A stretch of DNA of 64,000 nt from Streptosporangium brasiliense (GCF_030811595.1 NZ_JAUSRB010000002.1:7502001-7566000); one strand, 5' to 3'; shown: positions 49,276 through 58,133, counted from the stretch's first letter. Translations and numbers: made by a program. The notes: a model not told the origin generated them from the sequence alone.

Positions 49276-50965
49276 CGTTGACCACCACCAGGTCTCCCGG
49301 CCTGAGGTCGCCGGTCACCTCCACGGCTCCGTCGGCGGCCAGGCCGGTGCGCACCTCGACCTCCTTGGTCCGGTCGGGCGCGGTCTCCACCTGCACCCGG
49401 GCCCTGCCGTCGGCGGCGGTGACGACCGCCGCTGCGGGGACCACGAGCACCTCCTTGCCGGTGGCGCCGATGGTCACGCGGACGGTGACGGGGGCACCGG
49501 CGAGCTTCCTGAGGCCCTTCATCGAGGCAGGAGTGATCATCACCGGCACGGCGCCCTTCGCGTCGCGCCCGCCGAGGGAGGTCACCGTGCCGGGGACGGT
49601 CCTGCCGTCCTCGGTTTCGATGGTCGCCTCCAGGCCCGTCTTCAGCCGCCCGGCCTCAGCCGCGTCCACCGAGCCCGAGACCACGAAGGTGGAGCTGGTC
49701 ACCGTGGCGATCGGCCTGTCCACCAGCTCACCCGCCTTGACGGTCGCCTTGTGGAGGCGGGCCGGCAGCCTGGGCAGGAAGACGATCTCTCCCGGCGGGA
49801 CGGTGGTGCCGTAGGTCCGGGAGAACTCGGCCAGCAGCGCCTGTGCCGCGGCCAGGTCACGCTGGGCGTTGGCCACCCTCAGCTTGGTGGGCGAGAGCTG
49901 TCTGGCCTGCCTGAGCGTCTGCTCGGCGGTGACGACGGCCTCGCGCGCCAGCCGGAGGTTCTTCCCCAGCTCGGTCAGCCGCCTGTCCCGCGCGATCCCG
50001 GCCTCCTCCAGCACTCGCTCCAGCGCCGACCGGGCGGCGGCCACATCGGCTCCGGCGTTGGCGACCCGGAGTTCGAGCAGGCGGGTGTCGGCAGGCGGCC
50101 CGGCCGGGGCGCCTGGGCTGGGAGTGGGCGCGGGGGTGGGCACCGCGCGGGCCTGGGCGAGCTCCTGCTCGGCGGCCAGCAACCTCTCCTCGGCCGCTCG
50201 CACGGCGCTCTCGGCGGCCTCGACCCTGGTCTCGTCCTCGGTGGTGTGCTCCTGTGCCCGCGCGCTCTCCAGCGCCTGTCCGGCCTCCTTCAGATCCCGC
50301 CGAGCGTTGGCGAGCTTCACCTTCAGCGGGAGCACGTCCAGGCCCTGGTCAAGCGCCCTGCGCTCGGTCGCGAGCACTTCCTGCGCGGCCCGTACGGCCC
50401 TGCGCAGGTCGTCGCGCTTCTGCCGCAGCTCCAAGGTGGGCTGCTGCGCCTCATAGTCCCGCTTGGCGTAGAAGCGCGACACCGCGGCGATGGTCGCCCG
50501 GTCGAACACCCCGGTCATGGGCGCGTGGTGGCCAAGCCCGCGCAGCGCTCTCTGCAACTGCCTGACGTCGGCCCCCTTGGCGCCGGGGAGGAGGCCGCGG
50601 TGCATCGGCACCTTGCCGGTGAAGACGAACACCGGGCGCCCGTTCACCTCCATCACCACTGTGCCCTCCGTGATCGTGCCCGGCCGGGGAGCACGGGTGG
50701 CCCGCTGAGCGGCGTCGTCGCCGCCCACCACCCCGGCCAGCGACACCGGGTACGGCGAGCCGTACTCCAGGGCGCCGCTGATCACCACGGTGCTGACCAG
50801 CTTGCGCCGCTCGACCTCGACCGTGACCAGCGACGGTCTGGGCGGCTTGCGTGCCGCCGCCTCGTCGGCTGGGGAGCGCAGCAACGTGCTCACTCCCCAG
50901 CCGGCCCCCGCGACCATCAGGACCACGGCCAGCACCAGCAGCAGCTTGCCGCGCGGGGTGCGCAT
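49268..50965 (-). CDS. MacA/HlyD-like adaptor with peptidoglycan-binding and coiled-coil regions
   Basis: The 565-residue protein has an N-terminal membrane anchor (KLLLVLAVVLMVAGAGWGVS), a peptidoglycan-binding-like helix bundle at about 125-175 (LPGAKGADVRQLQRALRGLG and GVFDRATIAAVSRFY), a long coiled coil at about 180-375 and lipoyl/barrel beta domains toward the C-terminus (VVPAAAVVTAADGRARVQVE). The ATG overlaps the lipoprotein's TGA by one base. The wall-binding module suggests a Gram-positive version of the MacA tube that spans or grips the cell wall. Confidence 0.88.
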   Translation of the reverse strand: MRTPRGKLLLVLAVVLMVAGAGWGVSTLLRSPADEAAARKPPRPSLVTVEVERRKLVSTVVISGALEYGSPYPVSLAGVVGGDDAAQRATRAPRPGTITEGTVVMEVNGRPVFVFTGKVPMHRGLLPGAKGADVRQLQRALRGLGHHAPMTGVFDRATIAAVSRFYAKRDYEAQQPTLELRQKRDDLRRAVRAAQEVLATERRALDQGLDVLPLKVKLANARRDLKEAGQALESARAQEHTTEDETRVEAAESAVRAAEERLLAAEQELAQARAVPTPAPTPSPGAPAGPPADTRLLELRVANAGADVAAARSALERVLEEAGIARDRRLTELGKNLRLAREAVVTAEQTLRQARQLSPTKLRVANAQRDLAAAQALLAEFSRTYGTTVPPGEIVFLPRLPARLHKATVKAGELVDRPIATVTSSTFVVSGSVDAAEAGRLKTGLEATIETEDGRTVPGTVTSLGGRDAKGAVPVMITPASMKGLRKLAGAPVTVRVTIGATGKEVLVVPAAAVVTAADGRARVQVETAPDRTKEVEVRTGLAADGAVEVTGDLRPGDLVVVNGA

Positions 50966-51759
50966 CACTGCTCTGTGTATCCGAACTTCACCCTGGCCTC
51001 GTTGTTGAGCCGGGTGCTCAGGGGGATGAAGGCGGCGTAGAAGTCCTTGCCGCACTCCAAGTCGGCCAGCGCCGACTTGATCTCCTTGGCGAGGTACGGC
51101 CTGGCCGCCTCCGCCGTGACCTTGCCCGCCTTGCGCAGCTTCTCGAGCTGCTCGTACCACACCTCCAAGCCGCGTCCACCCAGCGCCAGCGGCCTCGCGG
51201 ACGTCACCCGCTCCCCCTTGGACCTCAGGCACTCGGCGAAGGGCGCGGCGAGCTCCACGAGCTTGGGGTCGCCGTCGAGATCCTTGTCGATGCGCTCGAT
51301 CTCCTTGCTCATCTGCTCGTGGTAGTCATCGAGCGAGGTGACCTTCAGGCCGTTCACCTGCCGGAGCGCGTCGACCCGGCACTCGTTCATGGTCTTGGTG
51401 TAGGCCTGCCGCTTGTTGGCGGGGAGGCTGTCGATCGTCGCCCGGTTGGGGTCGGGATCCTGCTTGGCCGCCGGGTCCGGGTAGACGAAGGCGGAGAAGA
51501 CGCCGAAGCCGTACTTGCCGCGGGCCTCCTTCATCGCCGCGTAGTCGCCGGTGCCCGCGTCGGACCTCTTGGGCCGGCTGACCGAGGGGGTGTAGGAGAA
51601 ACCCTTCTGCTTCATGCAGGTGGCGATGACGTTCTCCCGCTCGCGGGCCTTGTCCACCGGGGCGCTGCCGCCGCCGGCCGCGGGGGGTGTGTTCCCCCCG
51701 CAGCCGGTCAGCACCGCCAGGGCGAGCAGACCGGGCAGACCACGCGTCAACACACGCAC
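50965..51759 (-). CDS. Lipoprotein of unknown function, first gene of the ABC/two-component operon
   Basis: The 264-residue product has a short signal (TRGLPGLLALAVLTGC) with lipobox LTGC, then a helical domain with four cysteines visible in IATCMKQKGF, NECRVDALRQ, AECLRSKGER and LECGKDFYAA. Their pattern suggests two disulfides. Similar lipoproteins accompany MacAB-like operons in actinomycetes, but I know no function. GTG 51759 has AAGGAG 6 bases upstream, which decides the start over 51810. Confidence 0.8.
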   Translation of the reverse strand: MRVLTRGLPGLLALAVLTGCGGNTPPAAGGGSAPVDKARERENVIATCMKQKGFSYTPSVSRPKRSDAGTGDYAAMKEARGKYGFGVFSAFVYPDPAAKQDPDPNRATIDSLPANKRQAYTKTMNECRVDALRQVNGLKVTSLDDYHEQMSKEIERIDKDLDGDPKLVELAAPFAECLRSKGERVTSARPLALGGRGLEVWYEQLEKLRKAGKVTAEAARPYLAKEIKSALADLECGKDFYAAFIPLSTRLNNEARVKFGYTEQ

Positions 51760-52067
51760 AGAGGACTCCTTCACGGTGGGATCGCGCCGCCCTCGCGGCG
51801 CCGTGGCCACTCTGGAGGCCGCTTTCCTCCGCTCCGCATCCGCCGGGTGTCCGTACGCGCTCAGCCGTGTATCCGCCAGGTATCAACGTCACAGGCCGTC
51901 CGGCGATGGCGCTCGGCGGGATCTTCCCCGCCGGAGGTCCCGACCTGTTTCTCAGGGCGCGGGCGCGGGACCCGCACCGGCTCGGCCGCCCCCGTGGCGA
52001 GCGGCGTCATCGGTGTGTCCACCGTGGCCTCGCCCCGGCCGGTCGGCATCGGGCACACCCCGGTGCG
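51760..52067. other. Promoter region of the lipoprotein-ABC operon
   Basis: The 308-bp gap contains no credible gene. It must carry the promoter of the lipoprotein operon and the 3' end of the methyltransferase transcript. I see no clear palindrome or hairpin. Confidence 0.4.
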
Positions 52068-52913
52068 TCACGGGCCCACCGGCGGGGTCGGCGCGGCACC
52101 GGTGCGCGCCGCGGTGACCGCCACCGTGGCGTAGCGCATCGTGAAGCCGCCTCCCACCGCGTCGATGGCGGCGCCGACGCCCGCCAGCACCGCTTCCAGC
52201 GTGGCCGGCGGGAGCTGGGTGTGGCCACCGGTGGTGGGCAGTTGGTCCAGCCACTCGTCCCGGGTGTAGACCTGCTCCCAGTCGAACCGCCACTGCTCCG
52301 GCTCGCTGAACGCGCCCGCCTCCCGGATGCCGTCGGCCGCCTTGGCGGACAGCGCCGAGTATCCGTCCGAGCTGACCGTCCATTGGCGGGAGGCGAGCGA
52401 GCCGGGCATCACCCGGCGGTAGACCTCGGAGAAGGCGCCGGCCACATCGGGCGGAGGCTGGCCCACGTTCCAGAACACCGCCAGCCGGCCACCGGGCCGC
52501 AGCGCCTCGGCCGCCTTCGCCGCTCCCGCGACCGGTTCCACCCAGTGCCAGGTCTGCCCGGAGACGACGGCGTCGAACGCCCGGCCGGCGGGGTCCCAGG
52601 CTTCGAACCCGGCCACCTCGACCTCGAGCCCGCGCTGTCGCGCCCACTCGGCCATCCGCGCGTCGACCTCGACCCCGAGCACCCTGCAGCCGGCCGCCTG
52701 GAACTGCCGGGCCGCGATGCCGGTGCCGATGCCGACGTCGAGAAAGTCGGGCCCGGGGCTTTCGGCGACGATCCGCTCCACCATCGCGTCGGGATAGCGG
52801 GGCCTGGCCCGGTCGTAGCGTTCGGGGTCCGAGCCGAAGGACTCCGCTATCCGGCGGGCCAGGTGAGGTCTGGGTTCGGAGGGAAGTGATCGCTCCGGGG
52901 GTATAGTGGGCAT
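52068..52913 (-). CDS. Class I SAM-dependent methyltransferase
   Basis: The 281-residue protein has motif I FLDVGIGTGIAARQF (about 58-72), VLGVEVDARMAEWARQRGLE and DAVVSGQTWHWVEPV, the pattern of methyltransferase-11/25 family enzymes that alkylate small molecules. Its start codon lies inside a perfect palindrome (52906-52921) that is probably the operator of the divergent TetR gene, and no ribosome binding site is visible, so the message may be nearly leaderless and tightly repressed. Confidence 0.87.
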   Translation of the reverse strand: MPTIPPERSLPSEPRPHLARRIAESFGSDPERYDRARPRYPDAMVERIVAESPGPDFLDVGIGTGIAARQFQAAGCRVLGVEVDARMAEWARQRGLEVEVAGFEAWDPAGRAFDAVVSGQTWHWVEPVAGAAKAAEALRPGGRLAVFWNVGQPPPDVAGAFSEVYRRVMPGSLASRQWTVSSDGYSALSAKAADGIREAGAFSEPEQWRFDWEQVYTRDEWLDQLPTTGGHTQLPPATLEAVLAGVGAAIDAVGGGFTMRYATVAVTAARTGAAPTPPVGP

Positions 52914-52941
52914 GTGCCCACCATAAATGGGCACTTGCCCA
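52906..52941. promoter_or_regulatory. Paired palindromic operators of the TetR/methyltransferase divergon
   Basis: GTGGGCATGTGCCCAC (52906-52921) and TGGGCACTTGCCCA (52928-52941) share half-sites TGGGCA/TGCCCA. Their centres are 21 bp apart, two helical turns, so two TetR dimers could bind one DNA face. The first site covers the methyltransferase start codon. Confidence 0.82.
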
Positions 52942-52979
52942 CTCGTCAACGGTGGGCCTGGCGAGCGAAGGAGACACAC

Positions 52980-53564
52980 GTGCCGACAGGGGTAGCCATC
53001 CGCGACGCGCGCGAGCAGCTGTTCGACGCCGCCGAACGCGTCCTGCTCCAGGACGGACCGAGCGCGCTGACCAGCCGGGCGGTCACCACGGAGGCAGGTT
53101 GCGCCAAGGGCGTCCTGCACCGGCACTTCGCCGACTTCGACGCATTCCTCGCCGAGCTCGTGCTGGACCGCATCGCCCGGCTCGACAAGCAGGCCGCCGC
53201 CCTGCGCGACTCCGCCGGGACCGGCACCGTCGCCGGCAATCTCACCGACGCGCTGACGGCCCTGTTCGGGTCGGTCGCCGTGGCGATCGTCGGCCTCGTC
53301 ACCTCCCGGGACGACCTGCGCGCCCGGCTGCGCCAGGCCAGGCCGACCGGCGTCCCGGTCCTGACGGAGGCAGCGGCCATGATCGCTTCTTATCTCACCG
53401 CCGAGCGGGAACTGGGCCGCGTCGCGGCGGACGCCGACGTCGACACGCTCGCTCCCACCCTGATCGGGGCCGCGCACATGCTGTTCGCCGACCGGAAAGG
53501 CAGCCCGCCGGAGGCCGGCGCCGTCCACAAGGTCGTGACCACGGTCCTTCCCGGCGCCGGGTGA
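52980..53564 (+). CDS. TetR-family transcriptional repressor
   Basis: The 194-residue protein has the TetR helix-turn-helix (REQLFDAAERVLLQDGPSAL, then TSRAVTTEAGCAKGVLHRHF, 9-50) and a helical ligand domain. GTG 52980 has GAAGGAG upstream; a longer frame from 52914 would include the operators and is rejected. It is divergent from the methyltransferase and should repress it and itself. Confidence 0.9.
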   Translation: MPTGVAIRDAREQLFDAAERVLLQDGPSALTSRAVTTEAGCAKGVLHRHFADFDAFLAELVLDRIARLDKQAAALRDSAGTGTVAGNLTDALTALFGSVAVAIVGLVTSRDDLRARLRQARPTGVPVLTEAAAMIASYLTAERELGRVAADADVDTLAPTLIGAAHMLFADRKGSPPEAGAVHKVVTTVLPGAG

Positions 53565-53583
53565 GCGCCACCGCCACGGACGG

Positions 53584-53603
53584 CCGCCCCGGGCCCGGGG
53601 CGG
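53584..53603. terminator. Perfect 20-bp GC palindrome between convergent genes
   Basis: CCGCCCCGGGCCCGGGGCGG lies 20 bases after the TetR stop, between it and the convergent GNAT gene. It is probably a bidirectional terminator without a T-tract. Confidence 0.6.
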
Positions 53604-53700
53604 TCCGGAGATCTACGCCGGGATCCTCGACAGCGGTGAGGCGCCGCCCTTCTGGGCGCGCCGCCGTCTGTCGGCGCCCCGGCGCCACGGGTGGGCCGGA

Positions 53701-54210
53701 TCAGTGAAAGATCAGCTCGTACTCGACCTGCTCGATGGGGTTGCCGTCGCCGAAGTCGTGGCCGCGGACCGCGCCCGACTCCACGAAACCGCTCTTGGCG
53801 TAGAAGCGACGGGACTGAGGCGTGTCACGTAGCGTCCACAGATGGACCCGCCCGAAGCCCTGCTCGCGGATCCTGTGCAGGGAGGCGGCCATCAGGGCAT
53901 TCGCGACGCCGGTCCCCCAGCCGTCCGGGTGACCGTAGAAACCGAAGATCTCCGCCGTCTCCGGCCGCGCCGGCGAGGAGCCGAAGTAGGAGAAGGCCAG
54001 CCGCCGCCCGTCCAGTGCGGCGAGCATGGCGGTGCCCTCGTCCTCGGCGAGCACGCCGGGCCATCTGTTGCGCCGCCGCCGCAGCGCCTCGGTGAAGAAC
54101 TCCGGAGCGAAGAAGGAGCCGTAGGCGGCCTTCCAGGACTCCGCGTGGATCTCACCTATCGCGTCCCCGTCCTCCGGAGAGGCCTGGAACACCGTGAAGA
54201 CTCTGGTCAC
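53701..54210 (-). CDS. GNAT-family N-acetyltransferase
   Basis: The 169-residue protein has a GNAT core: ESWKAAYGSFFAPEF, AALDGRRLAFSYFGSSPA, the acetyl-CoA loop area YGHPDGWGTGVANALMAASL (Q/RxxGxG-like, here WGTGVA) and C-terminal QSRRFYAKSGFVESG. It transfers acetyl from acetyl-CoA to an amine; the substrate is unknown. GTG 54210 lies six bases after TACTGT, with no ribosome binding site, suggesting a leaderless message. A longer frame to 54378 is not coding. Confidence 0.88.
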   Translation of the reverse strand: MTRVFTVFQASPEDGDAIGEIHAESWKAAYGSFFAPEFFTEALRRRRNRWPGVLAEDEGTAMLAALDGRRLAFSYFGSSPARPETAEIFGFYGHPDGWGTGVANALMAASLHRIREQGFGRVHLWTLRDTPQSRRFYAKSGFVESGAVRGHDFGDGNPIEQVEYELIFH

Positions 54211-54273
54211 AAGATCACAGTAGTGGACCCTGGCACCTTCTGCAATTATTACGCACTTGCTTGATTTTAGTAT

Positions 54274-54291
54274 TTGCAATCTACTTGCAAT
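54274..54291. promoter_or_regulatory. Direct repeats TTGCAAT spaced 11 bp upstream of the GNAT gene
   Basis: TTGCAAT occurs at 54274-54280 and 54285-54291, one helical turn apart, in the AT-rich promoter region upstream of the GNAT gene; TGCAAT recurs at 54241. The layout suits cooperative binding by a regulator that reads direct repeats. Confidence 0.4.
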
Positions 54292-54440
54292 AGGCGACGG
54301 GGACACACGTCCGAGCGGTGGACACGGAGAACGGAGATCCGGCCCCTCCTCAAGCCACCTCGCCGTCGGAACAGACACGATGATCAGAGGGCGGCACGAT
54401 CGAGCCGGGCCGCTTCGACGGCGTGCCCGGTCCGACTGTC

Positions 54441-54461
54441 GGCCGCCGGCCGCCGGCCGCC
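54441..54461. repeat. Three tandem GGCCGCC units
   Basis: Three 7-bp units end three bases before the serine hydrolase stop codon (downstream side). A simple slippage repeat. Confidence 0.6.
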
Positions 54462-54463
54462 GG

Positions 54464-55501
54464 CTAAGAGTGCTCCGCCTGCAGGGTACGGAGCAGGTCG
54501 AAGGCGGGGCGATCCAGCGACCGCTGCGTGTTGCTGAGCATGGCGACGGCCACGCCCTTCTCGGGATCGAAGCCCACGAACGAGGAGAACCCTCCGGTCA
54601 TCCCGTTGTGCCAGATCTGAAGGTGGGCACCCTGTCGAGGGTGCAGACGCTGCCCCGTCCAGCCGAGATGCGCCCAGGTGAAGGGATTGATCCGGTGCTC
54701 GATCCGGCGGCTGAGCCGGATCGCGTCGGCGACCCCGCCGGCGCCGCCGTCCAGTTGGGCGCGGACGAAGGCGGCCAGATCGGCCGGCGTCGATCGCAGC
54801 CCGCCCGCACCGGCCATGTCCGCCATGTGCCAGGCCGCGGCGGGGCCGCCACGCCGGGTGTGCCCCTGAGCCAGGCGCGCCGAGCGGCCGCTGTCGACGG
54901 TGATGCCGGTGTCGGCCAAGCCCAGAGGGGTGCAGATCTCCCGGTTCATCAGTGTCTCGTAGTCGGTGCCGGCCCGGTGGGCGAGCGCCAGTCCCAGCAG
55001 TCCGGCGCCGAGGTTGGAGTAACGGAACCGGCGTCCGGGCGTGCCACCCAGCCGGGTCCGGGCCAGCCCCCGCAGCAGGAACTCGGTGCTGCATCCGGCG
55101 TAGGGATCCGGCTTCGACGGACGTAGCAGCGCCTCCAGCAGCATGCCCTTGGGCAGGCGGGGCAGACCCGAGGTGTGGGTCGCCAGATGCCGGAGGGTGA
55201 TCTCCTCACCATCCCGTGAAGGCACACTCGCTCCCTCGGGCAGTAGCGCGGCCAGGGGCTCATCGAGATCGACCGTGCCCACCACGGCCAGCCGCGCCAG
55301 GGCCAGGGCCGTGAACACCTTGGTCACCGAGCCGATCTCGAACACCGTGTCGGCACCGGGCGTGCCGCCGTTCTCGCCACCCACGCGCCCGGCGCCCCGG
55401 ATCTCCACCGAGCCGGGGACGAGCGCAACGACCACCACGCCGGTGTGTTCGGCCACCAGCCGATCGGCTGTCTCCTGCACGAGGCCGTCTAGATCTGTCA
55501 T
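54464..55501 (-). CDS. Beta-lactamase-fold serine hydrolase (S12/class C family)
   Basis: The 345-residue protein has motif 1 SxxK as Ser58-Val-Thr-Lys61 (FEIGSVTKVFTALALARL), motif 2 Tyr161-Ser-Asn (RRFRYSNLGAGLLG) and motif 3 as HNGMTGGFSSF near the C-terminus. No signal peptide is evident, so it is probably a cytosolic esterase or peptidase of the EstB/DD-peptidase-like group and not a penicillinase. It is complete, unlike the remnant at 19571. Confidence 0.88.
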   Translation of the reverse strand: MTDLDGLVQETADRLVAEHTGVVVVALVPGSVEIRGAGRVGGENGGTPGADTVFEIGSVTKVFTALALARLAVVGTVDLDEPLAALLPEGASVPSRDGEEITLRHLATHTSGLPRLPKGMLLEALLRPSKPDPYAGCSTEFLLRGLARTRLGGTPGRRFRYSNLGAGLLGLALAHRAGTDYETLMNREICTPLGLADTGITVDSGRSARLAQGHTRRGGPAAAWHMADMAGAGGLRSTPADLAAFVRAQLDGGAGGVADAIRLSRRIEHRINPFTWAHLGWTGQRLHPRQGAHLQIWHNGMTGGFSSFVGFDPEKGVAVAMLSNTQRSLDRPAFDLLRTLQAEHS

Positions 55502-55586
55502 ACCTGGTCATTATGGGCGTCCGAACGTGTGATCCGGACCGCCCTTGGTCCCTCGACGAGCGCGTGTCCGTGTCCGCGACAGCGCC

Positions 55587-55614
55587 CGGCGGGCCGGTCT
55601 CCGCCGGCCCGCCG
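55587..55614 (-). terminator. Terminator hairpin after the PepSY gene
   Basis: CGGCGGGCCGG and CCGGCCCGCCG pair over 11 bp around TCTCCG. It begins 11 bases past the PepSY stop in the direction of transcription. Confidence 0.78.
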
Positions 55615-55625
55615 TCCGGGGCCGG

Positions 55626-56048
55626 TCAGTCGTCGTCCTGCCCGTCGTTCTCCTGGCCGTCGTCGGTGTCGGCCGCCTCGGAGAGGATCTTGCCGGTGGT
55701 GGCGTCGACGACGATCTCCCGTCCGGCTCCCGCGCCGTCGGCGACCTCGATCTGCCACGAGGTGGTACCGCCCTCGGTCTCCAGGTCGGAGGAGGTGACC
55801 CATCCGCCGTTCACCCTGGCGAGCGCGGTCTGCTGGGCCTGCTCCGCCAGTACGGCGGGCTTGCGCGTGACGTCCGCGTCGTCGTCGGCGTCCTGGGCGG
55901 GGGTGGCCGTGCCGGGGGTGGGGGTGGCCGTGCCGGCGGGCGAGGAGAGAGCCGGGCCGGTCTCGTCCCGGTCGGCGAAGGCGACGCCGCCTCCGACCGT
56001 GAGGGCGGCGAGGGCGATTCCGGTAAAGATGATCATTGGCTTGCGCAT
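55626..56048 (-). CDS. PepSY-domain exported protein
   Basis: The 140-residue protein has an N-terminal signal or anchor (MIIFTGIALAALTVGGGVAF), a Pro/Thr/Ala spacer and one PepSY domain (AQQTALARVNGGWVTSSDLE, WQIEVADGAG, EIVVDATTGKILSEAAD). PepSY modules inhibit or modulate extracellular proteases or sense envelope state. The tail is acidic (DTDDGQENDGQDDD). It follows the kinase by 110 bases and is probably a target or accessory of that system. Confidence 0.85.
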   Translation of the reverse strand: MRKPMIIFTGIALAALTVGGGVAFADRDETGPALSSPAGTATPTPGTATPAQDADDDADVTRKPAVLAEQAQQTALARVNGGWVTSSDLETEGGTTSWQIEVADGAGAGREIVVDATTGKILSEAADTDDGQENDGQDDD

Positions 56049-56158
56049 CAGGGGTGCTCCGTTGTCCGGGGGAAGCCGCGATTGCGGGCAATCGCGATGA
56101 CTCTTCGAGACTGCCCGTCCGGGCGATAGCGAGATGCTGCGAGGTTCCTAAGGAAACG

Positions 56159-57436
56159 CTAAGTCAGGCCGGGGCCGAGTTCGAGGGTGACCTCGGCTCC
56201 CCCCGAGGGCGACGAGCCGGCCCGCAGCCACCCGCCCGAGTCCTCCGCGGTACGGCGGGCGATGTCGAGGCCCAGGCCGGTGGAGGACCCGCCGCTCGCC
56301 CCGCGGCCGACCGGGTCCGGGAGGGCGAAACCGGCCCCCTCGTCGGCGATCACCAGCCGGGCCCCGCCCTCGGGCCCCGCCGCCAGCTCGACGGCGAACG
56401 GGGTCCCGTCGGGAGTGTGGGCGAACACGTTCTCCAGCAGCAGGTCGACGCAGGCCGCCAGCTCCGGGCCGCTCACCCCCACGGTGATCGGGCCGTCGGC
56501 CAGGTCGAGATGTAGCGGCCGGTCCTGGTCCTCCGCCAGCGCCGACCAGAAGGCGACGCGGTCGCCGACCACCTGGGCGGCGTCGCAGCTCGGCGCGCCG
56601 CCCCGGTCGAACCGGCGTGCCTCCCGGATGACCTGGGTGACCATGCGCTCGACGCTGTCGACGGCCTCCCCCACCCGGGCCGCCTCGTCCTTGTCACGCA
56701 GGGTCTCGGCCTCCAGCCGCAGCGCCGTGACCGGCGTGCGCAGCCGGTGGGACAGGTCCGCGACCGCCTCGCGCTCGCGGGTGAGCAGCTCGCGGATGCG
56801 GGCGGCCAGGTGGTTGAGCGCGGTGCCGACCTCGCGGATCTCCGGCGGGCCCGCCGCCTCCACCCGCGCGTCCAGGTCGCCGCGGGCCAGCCGCCGGGAG
56901 ACCCCCGCGACCTGCCCGACCGGCTGGATCAGCGAGCGGGCGAGCCGGTCGGCGACGACGATGCCGACCGTGAGCAGCACCAACCCGATCAGGCCCAGCA
57001 CCAGCCACGCCCGCCCCACTCCCTGGCGCAGCCGCTCGGTGCTCACGAACGCGCGGACGACCATGGTGCCGCGCTCCCCGCCCTGGACGGCCACCAGGAT
57101 CTCCCGGCCGGTCGGAGTCTCGACGGTGACGCTGCGCCCGCGCGCGGCCAGCTCGACGCCGGGACCGCGGGGCGCGGGCACGCCGAGGAACTCGTGGCCG
57201 GCCAGGAAGACCGTGGTCGGTGTGCCGCCGGAGCCGTTGGCCTGCCGTACGGTGGCGTCGAGGGTGTCCTGGTCGCCCAGGGCCGCCGCGGTGGCCACCG
57301 ACTGCGCCCAGGTGGTGGCGGCGGCCGTGGCCCGCTCGGCGGCCAGCGTGCTCACCAGCATGGCCAGCGGCACGAGGAAGGCGACCAGGACCAGCGAGGT
57401 GGTCGCCACCGCGAGCAGGGCCAGCCGTCGCCTCAT
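56159..57436 (-). CDS. Two-component sensor histidine kinase (PepSY-linked)
   Basis: The 425-residue kinase has TM1 (about 5-30), a periplasmic-side sensor of about 110 residues, TM2 (about 143-163), HAMP (RRLARGDLDARVEAAGPPEI), His230 in DLSHRLRTPVTALR and ATPase boxes ELAACVDLLLENVFAHTPDG, IADEGAGF and GSSTGLGLDIARRT. The second residue of the H-box is Arg (SHRLRTP), as in several actinobacterial kinases. It lies 10 bases after its regulator. Confidence 0.92.
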   Translation of the reverse strand: MRRRLALLAVATTSLVLVAFLVPLAMLVSTLAAERATAAATTWAQSVATAAALGDQDTLDATVRQANGSGGTPTTVFLAGHEFLGVPAPRGPGVELAARGRSVTVETPTGREILVAVQGGERGTMVVRAFVSTERLRQGVGRAWLVLGLIGLVLLTVGIVVADRLARSLIQPVGQVAGVSRRLARGDLDARVEAAGPPEIREVGTALNHLAARIRELLTREREAVADLSHRLRTPVTALRLEAETLRDKDEAARVGEAVDSVERMVTQVIREARRFDRGGAPSCDAAQVVGDRVAFWSALAEDQDRPLHLDLADGPITVGVSGPELAACVDLLLENVFAHTPDGTPFAVELAAGPEGGARLVIADEGAGFALPDPVGRGASGGSSTGLGLDIARRTAEDSGGWLRAGSSPSGGAEVTLELGPGLT

Positions 57437-57446
57437 CCGGCGGCCC

Positions 57447-58133
57447 TCATGCTCCCGGGTCGACGATCTTCACGCCGACACCGTGGACGGTCTGCAGGTA
57501 GCGGGGGCGCTGGGCGCTCTCGCCGAGCTTGCGGCGCAGCCAGGACAGGTGCACGTCGACGGTCTTGTCGGCGCCGCCGTAGGCCATCCGCCACACCTCG
57601 GTGAGCAGCTCGCGCTTGGTGACGACCTGGCCGGGGCGGACCGCGAGATAGTGCAGCAGGTCGAACTCCTTGGGCGTCAGGTCGAGGCGGACGCCGTCGA
57701 GGGACGCCTCCCGGCCCGCCTGCTCGATGAGCAGCCCGCCGACCCGCACCGGCCCCGTCTCCGCGTCGTCGTCGCGGCTACGGCGCAGCACGGCCCGGAT
57801 CCGGGCGTCCAGATGGGCCGCGCTGAACGGCTTGACGACGTAGTCGTCGGCCCCGGCGTCCAGCGCCCGGACGATCTCCGGCTCGTCGTCGCGCGCGGTC
57901 GCCACGATGACCGGGACGGCACTGACGGCGCGCAGCATGCGCAGCACCTCGCAGCCGTCGAGGTCGGGCAGGCCCAGGTCGAGCACGACCAGGTCGGGCC
58001 GGTCCTCCAGTGCCCGGGTGAGCCCCGGCATGCCCGCGGCGGCCGAGATGACGGCGTGCCCGCGTTCGGTGAGCGCCCGGGTCAGCGCGGACCGGACCTG
58101 GGCGTCGTCCTCGACGAGAAGCAGGTGGGCCAC
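57447..58133 (-). CDS. OmpR-family response regulator (PepSY-linked)
   Basis: The 228-residue regulator has receiver residues VEDD (7-10), Asp52 in LVVLDLGLPDLDG and DDYVVKPFSAAHL. Its winged helix reads DLTPKEFDLLHYLAVRPGQV and KTVDVHLSWLRRKLGESAQR. GTG 58133 is used because the receiver starts there; a longer frame to 58211 overlaps the promoter. It diverges from a small exported protein gene across 95 bases. Confidence 0.93.
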   Translation of the reverse strand: MAHLLLVEDDAQVRSALTRALTERGHAVISAAAGMPGLTRALEDRPDLVVLDLGLPDLDGCEVLRMLRAVSAVPVIVATARDDEPEIVRALDAGADDYVVKPFSAAHLDARIRAVLRRSRDDDAETGPVRVGGLLIEQAGREASLDGVRLDLTPKEFDLLHYLAVRPGQVVTKRELLTEVWRMAYGGADKTVDVHLSWLRRKLGESAQRPRYLQTVHGVGVKIVDPGA

